Below, piece after piece: positions 1-7,265 of a DNA stretch of 11,761 nucleotides. Origin of the DNA: DATKMS01 sp041497995. GTDB taxonomy: Bacteria > Desulfobacterota > Binatia > HRBIN30. Position 1 is the stretch's first letter. Each line of letters begins with the position of its first letter. A program made the position numbers and the translations under genes. The notes under the pieces were generated by a model. It did not search any database. It was not told where the DNA came from and saw only the letters and a list, made by a program, of their open reading frames with translations. The stretch is taken from NCBI GenBank assembly GCA_041497995.1, contig JBGQHM010000206.1:1-11761 (forward strand), written 5' to 3'.

Positions 1-1
1 A

Positions 2-271
2 ATCAACGTGACCGTGTACGACGATCGGCTCGAGGTCGTCAGCCCAGGGCGCTTGTTGAACTCGGTGACCGTCGAAGCGATGAAGCTGGGTGCCGTACAC
101 ATCGAGCGCAACCCCCTGATTGCGACCGTGCTGGCCAAGCGACACCTCATGACCGAGCGAGGCACTGGCGTGCGTCGCATGGTCATCCTCATGCGCCAGT
201 ACGGACTGCCAGGCCCGGACATCGAAGAGCGCGGTCCGTCGCTCATTGTTACGTTGCGAACGAGGCGCTGA
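2..271 (+). CDS. AlbA_2/RecG C-terminal-like ATP-binding protein, 3' part only
   Basis: Only the last 89 codons are present. The frame is open to the left edge, so the GTG at 8 is an internal Val and not a start. The visible part reads VYDDRLEVVSPGRL, then HIERNPLIATVLAKRHL, then TERGTGVRRM. This is the usual C-terminal signature of COG2865-type proteins, which have an N-terminal AlbA_2 (Schlafen-like, nucleic-acid-binding) domain and a C-terminal GHKL-like ATPase domain often annotated as RecG-related HATPase_c_4. The AlbA_2 part lies outside the window and is inferred. Such proteins are annotated as transcriptional regulators and also occur beside defence genes. The stop at 269-271 is five bases before the start of the cyclase-NACHT gene, so the two are very likely co-transcribed. 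The family call is fairly safe; the biological role is open. Confidence 0.8.
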   Translation: MNVTVYDDRLEVVSPGRLLNSVTVEAMKLGAVHIERNPLIATVLAKRHLMTERGTGVRRMVILMRQYGLPGPDIEERGPSLIVTLRTRR

Positions 272-276
272 CGAGC

Positions 277-3200
277 GTGGCTGAGCAGGTTGCTGAGTCT
301 CGTTCTTGGTGGCAAACCCGCAAGCCCGGTTCAACCGCCGAGCTGGGCCTCGTGCGTATCGATCGGGTTGACTCAACACAGGATTGGCAAGGTCTTTCGC
401 CAGAACAGGTCGGAGCCCGGCGGGGAGAGTTCTACCAGCTCACCGAGTCGCTAGCTGCCGGTTTCGGTGCGATGCAGCCGGTGATGTGGGAAGGCGACGG
501 AGCAATGTTGTTCGTCGGCTCAGCCCCGACGAGTGCGGCAGACGAAGATGCCGCCCGGCAAGCTGGCCTTCTTGGGATCGAGTTGCATCAGCGCCTACTG
601 ATGAGCGGATTCAGAGTGCGGATCGGCGTGCACTGCGGCCGCGTAGCGTGGGCAGAAGACCCCGGCAAACTCGCCAGCCCCGAGATCGATCGCGCCGGAC
701 ACCTCGAGCGCGATTGCCCGGACGGTGCCGTTACGCTGTCCGAAGATGTATATCTCAGTTTGGCACCTGAGCTGCGTCAGAAGTGCGCCTACCTGGGTAT
801 CACGCGGCGAGATGGTACGGTCGCGTTCATCTACCCGGCCGGGGCCGTCTCTCGCCGCGATTCGGAGAAGTTTCTTCCCCCCGTCGATGACCACGAGTCC
901 GAACGACACCGTTTCCTCCGCTACGTCGAGAGCGCCGACATCCGCCGGCTACGCTACGTGGGTCTCCGCCTGCATCGCCGCGAGCCACCCAGCCTCGAAC
1001 TGTTCGACGTGTTCACTCCGCTCGACGTCGAAGAGCGTCGCCCGTCGCGTCTCGATCGCGATGCGGTCACCCTTGAGCGTGGCAGACAGAAGGCTCGGGA
1101 CGGCGAGATGCACGATGCGCCGTGGTTCCACTATGAGGGCGCGGGCACACCCCGAGCATTCAGAAGTGTTTTCGACACGCAGCGCCACATCGTCGTGCTC
1201 GGGGCGCCCGGCGCCGGGAAGTCTACGCTACTGAGGTGGCTTGCCCTGAGCGCCGCGGCCGGGAGGGTCGCGTGTCGCCAGCGCCTTGGTGTGGACGATC
1301 GATTGTTGCCCCTACTCGTTCCCGTCGGCCGTCTCTGGGAGTTGCGCGAGTCCCTCGGCAAAGGCGGTCCTGCACCCAGCGTAGTTGATGCCATGGCGCA
1401 CTACTTCCATGAGCGCAACGCCATCGAGGACATTCCTGCGGGTGCGGCGTTCCTTCGCCAGCGACTGGATGGTGGCGAGTGCCTGGTGCTTCTTGACGGG
1501 CTCGATGAGGTTCCGACGGCGCGCCGGCAAGAGGTTGCGCGCTGGATCGAAAGCTTCGCTGCGGCGTATCGTGGCAACCGTGTCGTCGTCACCAGCCGCG
1601 AGGTGGGGTTTGTTGGCCTCGAGTTGCCGGGCGGAATGACCGTCACCATCAGTCCGTTCAACGATCGCCAGGTGCGTGAGTACGTCATTACCTGGTACCG
1701 CGCGTATCGCGCGTGGGAGGCCAACCTATCGGCCGCAGATGCTGCGCGTGACCAGCCAATAGCGGATGCGGAAAGCCGCCGACTCCTGGAGGTCCTGAAG
1801 AGGGATCCCCGCTTACGATCGCTGTCGGGCAACCCATTCCTGTTGTCCGCTCTTGCGCTGGTTCATCGCGCCGAGGGGCAACTCCCGACCCATCGAGTTC
1901 AACTCTACGACCTGTTCGCCCGCGCGCTATGCGAGACGTGGGAACAAGCCCGCAAGCTCACCATGTCGGATTTCTCGGGGGCCGCACGAATCGACTATGA
2001 GAGCGAAGCGATCCCCGTTCTCGGTCGGCTCGCCCTCTGGCTGCACGAGCACACCGCAGGCGTTGCCCCCGAGGCTGAGGTCAAGCTCCAGATCACGCAG
2101 GCTCTCGTCGAAGAGATGGGTGCGGCTCCAGACAAAGCAGCGCGTGCGGCCGACGAGTTCCTGCAGCGCGCAAGTCGGGATCTCCAGATCATTGCGGAGC
2201 GTGGTCCCGGCGAGTACGGGTTCTTGCACCTGACGTTCCAGGAGTTCTTCGCGGCGCAGTATCTGCATGCGAGGGAACGATTCGAATCAGCAGCACAGGC
2301 GCACTGGATCGATCCTCGGTGGGAAGAGATCATTCTCCTCGGTGTCGGCACACTCTCGATCCTGCAGAAGCGCACCGCGGCAGCGGGCCGATTCATCAGC
2401 GGCTTGCTCACATGGAAGGCTCCCGGTGCTCCGTGGGTAACGGATGTGCTGCAGAAACAGGTTGTCGTCGCGGCCAAGTGCTGCGCCGACGCGCCTAACC
2501 TTGAGCCGTCCGTTGCCCAAGAGGTGCTCGACGCGTTTGTCCCGCTCACTTGTAGGGCCACCGGCCTGCCTCTTGAAAGGGGGCGCCGGGCGCTTGCCCG
2601 GATCCGGGGGTCTCGTTTCGCGGTGGGGCTAGCGGATCGGCTGCTTTCGGCCTTGCGTGATGACAAGGACGATATGGTACGTGCGAATGCAGCTTTCGCA
2701 CTGGGTGAGCTATGCGAGCCCAGGGCCCTGGAGCCGCTGCTAGACACTCTGCGCGACGACAAGAGCCAGTTGCTTCGATTTGTCAGCGCTGATGCCCTGG
2801 GCGCGCTAGGCGATGCCGGGGCTCTCGAACTGCTGGTGACAACTCTGCGCAGCGACAAGGAGTGGTTAGCGCGTGCCGTCACCGCGCGTGCGCTGGGCAC
2901 CTTGGGGGACGTGCGTGCTCTTGAGCCGCTTGCGGACGCTTTGCGTGTAGACAACAACGTGAGCGTTCGCCTCAGGGCGGCCGACGCGCTGGCCTCTCTG
3001 CGCGACGCGCGTGCGCTAGAGCCGTTACGCGCCGCCTTGCGCGAAGACAAGGAGTTGTCCGTCGGCCGGGCGGCGGCCCTCGGGCTGGGGACATTGTGGA
3101 AGCAGCTGGATGACCTCCCGTTGCTGGTAAGAGAGGCTAGGGAACACAATCAAGAGTGGGTGACTCTGAGCGTGCTCGGTGCGCTGGCCAACGTCTTACG

Positions 3201-3903
3201 CAGAGATGAAGACTTCGAAAGGGTGCGCAGTTATCTACGCGGGGCCAAGGACGTGTTGATGCGTGCAGGTGCGGCGGCTGCCCTCGGCAAAATCGGCGAC
3301 TCCGGCGCTCTTACACTGTTGCTAGCGGCCTTGCGGGAAGACAAGGAGCCGACCGTGCGTGCAAACGCGGCCCAGGCTCTCGGAATGTTGGCCGACCCCA
3401 TTGCGTTTGAGCCGCTGCTGGCGGCCCTTTGTGAAGACAAGGACGGTGCGGTACGTGCGAGTGCCGGCGGTGCCCTCGGAGCGCTAGGCGACCTCCGTGC
3501 TGTGGAGCCCCTGCTAGCAGCCCTGCGGGAAGACAAGGAAGGGACAGTGCGCGCCAGCGCGGCCGGGGCCCTGGGGACGTTGGGCGACCCTCGCGCTGTT
3601 GAGCCCTTGCTCGCGGCGCTACGGCGCGACAAGGAGAAGGCGGTGCGCGCCAGCGCGGCGGGCGCACTAGGCACGTTGGGTGACGAGCGAGCGGTGGACC
3701 CGTTGTTGGTTACCCTGCGAAAAGACAAAGAGCAGCCGGTACGCACGCGCGCCCTTGAGGCGCTGTGGGAGTTGTCGGACCGCCTTCCTCAATCGCGCTC
3801 CGCAGCAGCGGCAACCCCCAGACGACCAAGTTCGATCGGAAAACCTAGAAGCAAGACCAGTCGCCGCCGCCAAGGAAAGTCTGGGTCCTCGCGACGTGAG
3901 TAG
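277..3903 (+). CDS. Class III cyclase-homology / NACHT NTPase / HEAT-repeat STAND protein
   Basis: A 1208-residue protein with a GTG start five bases after the upstream stop. Residues ~21-188 resemble a class III nucleotidyl cyclase: DRVDST at 29-34 and GDGAMLF at 73-79 supply the two metal-binding Asp positions (D29, D74), followed by VRIGVHCGRV at 114-123. Residues ~205-290 look like the helical linker common before NACHT modules. NACHT (~303-560) has Walker A GAPGAGKST at 309-317, Walker B CLVLLDGLDE at 402-411, a sensor-1-like VVVTSRE at 436-442, and LSGNPFLLSAL at 516-526. A helical region follows, with HLTFQEFFAAQYL at 651-663. Residues 789-1170 are about twelve HEAT repeats of ~32 residues, and 1171-1208 is a basic, Ser-rich tail. 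There is no signal peptide or membrane segment, so it is cytosolic. NACHT proteins of the STAND class oligomerise after ligand binding, and bacterial members (Avs, bNACHT) act in phage defence. Here the HEAT array is the likely sensor and the cyclase-like domain the likely output. Domain calls are strong; the defence role is inferred. Confidence 0.9.
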   Translation: MAEQVAESRSWWQTRKPGSTAELGLVRIDRVDSTQDWQGLSPEQVGARRGEFYQLTESLAAGFGAMQPVMWEGDGAMLFVGSAPTSAADEDAARQAGLLGIELHQRLLMSGFRVRIGVHCGRVAWAEDPGKLASPEIDRAGHLERDCPDGAVTLSEDVYLSLAPELRQKCAYLGITRRDGTVAFIYPAGAVSRRDSEKFLPPVDDHESERHRFLRYVESADIRRLRYVGLRLHRREPPSLELFDVFTPLDVEERRPSRLDRDAVTLERGRQKARDGEMHDAPWFHYEGAGTPRAFRSVFDTQRHIVVLGAPGAGKSTLLRWLALSAAAGRVACRQRLGVDDRLLPLLVPVGRLWELRESLGKGGPAPSVVDAMAHYFHERNAIEDIPAGAAFLRQRLDGGECLVLLDGLDEVPTARRQEVARWIESFAAAYRGNRVVVTSREVGFVGLELPGGMTVTISPFNDRQVREYVITWYRAYRAWEANLSAADAARDQPIADAESRRLLEVLKRDPRLRSLSGNPFLLSALALVHRAEGQLPTHRVQLYDLFARALCETWEQARKLTMSDFSGAARIDYESEAIPVLGRLALWLHEHTAGVAPEAEVKLQITQALVEEMGAAPDKAARAADEFLQRASRDLQIIAERGPGEYGFLHLTFQEFFAAQYLHARERFESAAQAHWIDPRWEEIILLGVGTLSILQKRTAAAGRFISGLLTWKAPGAPWVTDVLQKQVVVAAKCCADAPNLEPSVAQEVLDAFVPLTCRATGLPLERGRRALARIRGSRFAVGLADRLLSALRDDKDDMVRANAAFALGELCEPRALEPLLDTLRDDKSQLLRFVSADALGALGDAGALELLVTTLRSDKEWLARAVTARALGTLGDVRALEPLADALRVDNNVSVRLRAADALASLRDARALEPLRAALREDKELSVGRAAALGLGTLWKQLDDLPLLVREAREHNQEWVTLSVLGALANVLRRDEDFERVRSYLRGAKDVLMRAGAAAALGKIGDSGALTLLLAALREDKEPTVRANAAQALGMLADPIAFEPLLAALCEDKDGAVRASAGGALGALGDLRAVEPLLAALREDKEGTVRASAAGALGTLGDPRAVEPLLAALRRDKEKAVRASAAGALGTLGDERAVDPLLVTLRKDKEQPVRTRALEALWELSDRLPQSRSAAAATPRRPSSIGKPRSKTSRRRQGKSGSSRRE
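346..840 (+). other. Cyclase homology domain with altered active-site positions
   Basis: This marks residues ~24-188 of the STAND protein. By eye against the class III cyclase pattern, the two Asp positions that bind metal are kept (D29 and D74). The purine-selecting Lys normally three residues before the GD hairpin is Met70. The usual V-N-x-A-x-R segment is IDRAGH at 137-142, so the Asn that orients the ribose is Asp138 and the transition-state Arg is His142. The domain could bind a nucleotide without cyclising it, use an unusual substrate, or complement a second subunit. The alignment was made by eye and could slip by a few residues in the 125-142 stretch. Confidence 0.6.
2641..3786 (+). 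repeat. HEAT-repeat array, about twelve units of 96 bp
   Basis: This coding repeat inside the STAND gene covers residues 789-1170. The 32-residue unit follows LLxALREDKExxVRAxAAxA, then LGxLGDxRAxEP. Clear units begin at residues 789, 821, 853, 885, 917, 1015, 1047, 1079, 1111 and 1143; two degenerate units fill 949-1014. A DK pair stands at the same place in most units. Units at 3511-3606 and 3607-3702 share 27 of 32 residues but only about 72% of bases, with most differences at synonymous positions. The repeats are therefore held alike at protein level and are not a very recent DNA duplication. HEAT arrays form superhelical scaffolds that bind protein or nucleic-acid partners; here they occupy the usual STAND sensor position. 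Confidence 0.9.
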
Positions 3904-3936
3904 ACCCGATAAGCCCGCCGCACCGCCTCCCAGGCC

Positions 3937-3958
3937 GCGCAGGCAGGGACGCCTGCGC
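3937..3958. repeat. Perfect 8-bp inverted repeat (hairpin) after the STAND gene
   Basis: The arms GCGCAGGC (3937-3944) and GCCTGCGC (3951-3958) are exact reverse complements around a six-base loop, AGGGAC. The hairpin begins 33 bases after the stop of the STAND gene. There is no T-run after it on either strand, so a classical intrinsic terminator is not supported. It may aid 3'-end formation or RNA stability between two convergent genes, or belong to a dispersed GC-rich intergenic repeat. Confidence 0.4.
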
Positions 3959-3973
3959 CACCAAAGCGAGGAC

Positions 3974-4097
3974 TATGACTGCAATCCCAACAACCCGCCG
4001 GTGGCCATTGTCGACAAGGACGCCATGCGCGTCTTTCTCGATCGCGCGCCCCGTGACGCGCAAGTGAGAGGCGACGAAGCGTGGCGCGAGTGGGTCG
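3974..4097 (+). pseudogene. Fragment of a HisC-like aminotransferase gene
   Basis: A 40-codon stretch starting at the Cys codon at 3980 (CNPNNPPVAIVDKDAMRVFL, continuing to EWV at 4096) aligns without gaps to residues 171-210 of the intact aminotransferase encoded at 7271-8392. By hand count, 28 of 40 residues and 96 of 120 bases match. It contains the NPNNP loop and the DEA motif that contacts PLP, but neither the catalytic Lys region nor the N-terminal half is present on either side, so it cannot encode an enzyme. The frame is intact across the match and there is no start or ribosome site of its own. It lies on the same strand as the intact gene, between the STAND stop and the protease stop. 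It is best read as the relic of a duplicated or replaced paralogue. Confidence 0.8.
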
Positions 4098-4109
4098 GCA
4101 CCGCGCCGC

Positions 4110-7100
4110 TCACGTCGGGCAGGCGGTCAGTGCGGCGTTCACCGCCATCAGGATCTCGTCGATCGTGATCTGACCGTCCGCGTTGGCATCGCCGGCTGCG
4201 CACGTGGCGCTCCCGCTGCCCAGCGCGATGTTGACCATGGACAAGAGCTCGTCGATGGTGACTGCTCCATCGCCATTGCAATCACCGACGCAGGTGGTCG
4301 GCTGCGGGCCGACGAAGGTGCCGCGCCGGTAGATCACGCCGAAGTCGGCGTTGCCGATCAATTGTGTAGGCGGACCGCTCGGTGTGATGTGGTCGGCCGC
4401 CAACGGTTGGCGCATCAAGGCGAACGCGGTCGGCGAGCTGTCTGATTGAGAGTACACGATGGCGCTGTCGTCGCCGGTATATCCCGGCACGCCGAGACCA
4501 TTGATGACCGTCGCGACGACTGCACGCTTACCGGTCGTCAGATTCGCAGCGATCACCGTCGAGTTCTGAGTGTCCTGATCGAAGATGTCGAAGGTGACGA
4601 AGTTGTCACTCGTCTGGCTAAGCGCCGGGTTGGCGATGTCCATCCCACGAGTTGGTGGCACGATCGTCTGCGTCGTCTCCGTGTCGAGATCGAGTGCGAA
4701 GATGCTCCAGGCCTGTTCGGGCTGACCACCGCGCACGCGCAGCTCGTTGAGCGCGTCGTAGATGAGGAAGTGACCGTCCGCCGTGAAGTCCATGACGTCG
4801 GCGTTCAGGATCGTGTCTGTGGTACCGGCGTCCAGCGTCGGTGCGCGCAACGTGAACGTGCGCGTCTGGCCGTTGTCACCGGTGTCGATGACGCGGATCT
4901 TGTTGTCCGGGTTTCCACTATCCGTCTGCAGAACGAAGCCGAAGCGCTCCCCGTCCGGCGAGACCGCGACCGAGTAAATGAAGTTCGGGAAGCCGAGGCA
5001 GTCTTCGAGTGTGTCGGTATCCGGGTCGATCTTCGTCCCGTCGGTGTTGATGAAGCAGACGTCGTGGTCGCTATTGACGAACACCGCAGCGGACCCGTCG
5101 CCGCTGACGGACGGGCGCGCCGCACCGACGCTGTTTTCGGCGAGCAGCACGCCATCGGTAGGGTCTTCGATCCCGGGCTCTCGGCGCGCCAGGAAGTACG
5201 CTTGCTCGGTGGTGTCGAAGAATAGGAACAGCAACGCGTCCTGGCCGGCCACCGGCGGAAACGGTGATGGCGGCGGCGTGCCGCGGGCGTTGAAGATCTC
5301 GACCGCATCAAACGCCTCCACGGTCGCCAGCTGTTGGTGCGAGCCGCTGCCGAAGAGCTCCTCGGCTGCAGCAACCGCGGCGAGCCGCGCATCGATGAAC
5401 TTGGAGTTCGCCACCAGATGCGTGGTCAGAGCGCGGTAGAAGATACGCTCGGCGTCGCGAATGCCCACCGCGTCGTTGAGGCCCTCGGCCAGCAGATAGA
5501 ACGCGTGACTGATAATGGTGCTGTTGAGGTGTACCCCATTGTTGTCGCGGTCCACGAAGTTGTCGAGGAAGGCATCGTCGGGACCGATGAACTCACTCAT
5601 CTTGGAAGGGTACGCGGGACAGCCGGAGCAGATGTCGACCGAGGCCGGGTCCGCCAAGTTGCGTGGGTCGGCCAAGAGCGCGCTATTCAGCCAGTCAGCC
5701 CTGCCCGTGGCACGGGCCTCGACCGCTTCGCCGAAGATATCGGACATGGCTTCATTCATCGCGCCCGGCTGATCGTGGTACTCCAGATTCGCGGTGTACT
5801 GCGTGACGCCGTGAGTCAGCTCGTGCCCGACCACATCGAGCGCAGCAGCATATCGCTGGCCGTCGCCGAAGATCATCAGGGTGCCGTTCCAGAAGGCGTT
5901 ATCGAAGCCCTGGTCGTAGCGCACCACGCCGAGCATCGTGCCGCCTTGGCCGTCGATCGAGTTCCGGTTGTGGCGCTCGAGGTAGTAGTCGTAGGTCAAC
6001 CCAAGGTTCGTAGCGGCACTCACCGCGTCGGCCGGACTCCAAGAATTCCGATTCGTCGAGGTGACTTGCACGAGTTGGAAGTTGGCATCGTCTGACGTGC
6101 CGTGCTCCGCGTCGAGGACAATGATCGCGCCGCGGGTATCGAGCGTCGGCGCCGGCGAGGTGGGATCGAACATGAGCTTGCTGGTGTCGACCATGAAGAA
6201 GGTCGCGCCGTCCTGCCACAGGTGGAGGGTCTGGCTGTTGCCCAGCACGTCAATGCCCGATCCGGTCGCGGCTGCTTCCATGACTTGATTGAATGCCGCG
6301 AGCACGTTTCCGTCGATGGCGTCAATCACCGCTAACCAGCGCGAGGTCATGGAGACGGATAGCTCGAGCTTCCACGCGAGGTGGGGTGATCGGTCGCCGC
6401 GGGCGTACACGATGAGACTCGGCGTGCCGGCGGATGCAGTCGCGCCATGCGGAACGGCATCACGCGCCCGCGCCACTGCGGCGTTGGCGTCCACGACAGG
6501 CTGTGTGCGTAACGTACGCGGCGTCGCGACGAAGGCGCCGTCCATGAGGTCGACGTCGCCGTCCGAATCCAAGTGGACGATGAGCTCGGCAGGCCACACC
6601 GGGAGGCCGCGGTACATCTGCGCGTAGCGGAGGTGCCGGCGGCCGAGCTGGTCGCGTTCGTGGCGGCGCAGCTCGAGCTCCTTATCGGGGTCGTCCAGGC
6701 GGAGCAGGTCGCGATAGCGGCGCAAGAAGGTTCCGGCTGTCTGCTCAGGGGTGCCATGCGCGTGCGGCAGCGCACGCGCCGCGCTGTTGTGCGGCACACG
6801 AATCTGCATTGGTGTGCCCGAGCTCAACCGCACGCGCACTTCCAGCTCGGCGGCGTCCCGAGATGTGCTTGCCACCAGGGGACCGCTCGCGCGTTTGGAT
6901 GTCGCGCGTCGCGTGAGGTGGGCGCGCAGCCGGTCGGCGAGCTGTGAGGTTAGGGTATCCGCGGCGTCTGAAGCGTTGTCGATTGTGGCGCGTGCTGCCG
7001 CCGTGCCCGAAAGAGGGCTGACCTGAATCGCGTCGAGCCGAGCGCTCTGCGCGGCACTCGTGCGCGCCTCAATGGCGACCACGAGCGATACGAGCACCAC

Positions 7101-7139
7101 GCCAATGCATGGCATGACCACACGTTCGAGTTGGTGCAT
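4110..7139 (-). CDS. Secreted M4 (thermolysin-family) metalloprotease with dockerin-like tail
   Basis: A 1009-residue zinc endopeptidase. The ATG at 7139 was chosen because GGAGGG lies six bases upstream; a TTG 45 bases earlier lacks that support. Residues 1-32 form a signal peptide with a PCIGVVLVSLVVAI core. An FTP/PepSY-like propeptide covers ~137-285; it acts as chaperone and inhibitor until cleaved. The catalytic domain (~290-615) has HELTH at 439-443, the third zinc ligand E463 in NEAMSD, 23 residues after the catalytic Glu as in thermolysin, and the active-site His537 in VHLNSTI. A CSGC pair at ~504-507 may be a disulfide or local insertion. Residues ~630-940 carry repeated SPDG/SGDG-type strands like a TolB/PD40 propeller. 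The last 60 residues are a duplicated EF-hand/dockerin-like module. It probably degrades extracellular protein. It is divergent from the Tat aminotransferase gene and convergent with the STAND gene. All catalytic residues are present. Confidence 0.93.
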   Translation of the reverse strand: MHQLERVVMPCIGVVLVSLVVAIEARTSAAQSARLDAIQVSPLSGTAAARATIDNASDAADTLTSQLADRLRAHLTRRATSKRASGPLVASTSRDAAELEVRVRLSSGTPMQIRVPHNSAARALPHAHGTPEQTAGTFLRRYRDLLRLDDPDKELELRRHERDQLGRRHLRYAQMYRGLPVWPAELIVHLDSDGDVDLMDGAFVATPRTLRTQPVVDANAAVARARDAVPHGATASAGTPSLIVYARGDRSPHLAWKLELSVSMTSRWLAVIDAIDGNVLAAFNQVMEAAATGSGIDVLGNSQTLHLWQDGATFFMVDTSKLMFDPTSPAPTLDTRGAIIVLDAEHGTSDDANFQLVQVTSTNRNSWSPADAVSAATNLGLTYDYYLERHNRNSIDGQGGTMLGVVRYDQGFDNAFWNGTLMIFGDGQRYAAALDVVGHELTHGVTQYTANLEYHDQPGAMNEAMSDIFGEAVEARATGRADWLNSALLADPRNLADPASVDICSGCPAYPSKMSEFIGPDDAFLDNFVDRDNNGVHLNSTIISHAFYLLAEGLNDAVGIRDAERIFYRALTTHLVANSKFIDARLAAVAAAEELFGSGSHQQLATVEAFDAVEIFNARGTPPPSPFPPVAGQDALLFLFFDTTEQAYFLARREPGIEDPTDGVLLAENSVGAARPSVSGDGSAAVFVNSDHDVCFINTDGTKIDPDTDTLEDCLGFPNFIYSVAVSPDGERFGFVLQTDSGNPDNKIRVIDTGDNGQTRTFTLRAPTLDAGTTDTILNADVMDFTADGHFLIYDALNELRVRGGQPEQAWSIFALDLDTETTQTIVPPTRGMDIANPALSQTSDNFVTFDIFDQDTQNSTVIAANLTTGKRAVVATVINGLGVPGYTGDDSAIVYSQSDSSPTAFALMRQPLAADHITPSGPPTQLIGNADFGVIYRRGTFVGPQPTTCVGDCNGDGAVTIDELLSMVNIALGSGSATCAAGDANADGQITIDEILMAVNAALTACPT
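4113..4292 (-). other. Dockerin-like double EF-hand module of the protease
   Basis: The last 60 residues of the protease contain two calcium-loop repeats, DCNGDGAVTIDELL and DANADGQITIDEIL, each followed by a helix of the type MVNIAL or AVNAAL. There are Cys residues at the start, between the loops and at the end. This is the dockerin type I arrangement. In cellulosome bacteria dockerins bind cohesins. No cohesin is visible here, so the module may instead stabilise the C-terminus with calcium or attach the protease to the cell surface. Confidence 0.75.
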
Positions 7140-7145
7140 GAGTAG

Positions 7146-7151
7146 CCCTCC
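7146..7151 (-). promoter_or_regulatory. Ribosome binding site of the M4 protease gene
   Basis: On the minus strand this reads GGAGGG, six bases before the ATG at 7139. It decides between this ATG and the upstream in-frame TTG at 7184. Confidence 0.75.
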
Positions 7152-7177
7152 AGGCCAGAATGTCCGATGCGCGTTGT

Positions 7178-7190
7178 GCCTCAATGAGGC
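7178..7190. promoter_or_regulatory. Palindrome in the divergent promoter region (possible operator)
   Basis: GCCTCA-A-TGAGGC is a perfect 6+1+6 palindrome about 40 bases upstream of the protease start and 80 bases upstream of the aminotransferase start. A second small inverted repeat, CGGGT-CGCT-ACCCG, lies at 7208-7221. A TTGAAA at 7196-7201 could be a -35 box toward the aminotransferase, but no convincing -10 follows at the right distance. The palindrome could bind a dimeric regulator acting on both genes; this is inference from position and symmetry alone. Confidence 0.3.
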
Positions 7191-7260
7191 GCGGATTGAA
7201 AGGGAATCGGGTCGCTACCCGCACCGTTGCCACCGTGCTAGCCTGCGGAGCGATTTTGAT

Positions 7261-7265
7261 GGAGG
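7261..7265 (+). promoter_or_regulatory. Ribosome binding site of the Tat aminotransferase gene
   Basis: GGAGG lies five bases before the ATG at 7271. An in-frame ATG at 7259 has a weaker GGAG (7247-7250) eight bases upstream. The choice changes only four N-terminal residues, and the twin-arginine motif is kept either way. Confidence 0.6.

Noticed and set aside
1995..3149. Long open frame of 384 codons on the minus strand
   Set aside because: It lies entirely antisense to the STAND gene. Its Ser/Arg-rich translation with repeats mirrors the HEAT array and shows no family motif.
2641..3786. Regular ~96-base repeats considered as a CRISPR or satellite array
   Set aside because: The repeats stay in frame, encode HEAT units and differ mainly at synonymous positions; there are no repeat/spacer blocks.
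277..3903. Calling this locus a Pycsar system outright
   Set aside because: No Pycsar effector gene is visible and the cyclase-like domain lacks usual catalytic positions; only a looser analogy is justified.
4446..6095. Long plus-strand open frames opposite the protease gene
   Set aside because: They are antisense to a gene with all catalytic motifs, and they have Val/Arg/Glu-rich translations typical of GC-rich antisense frames.
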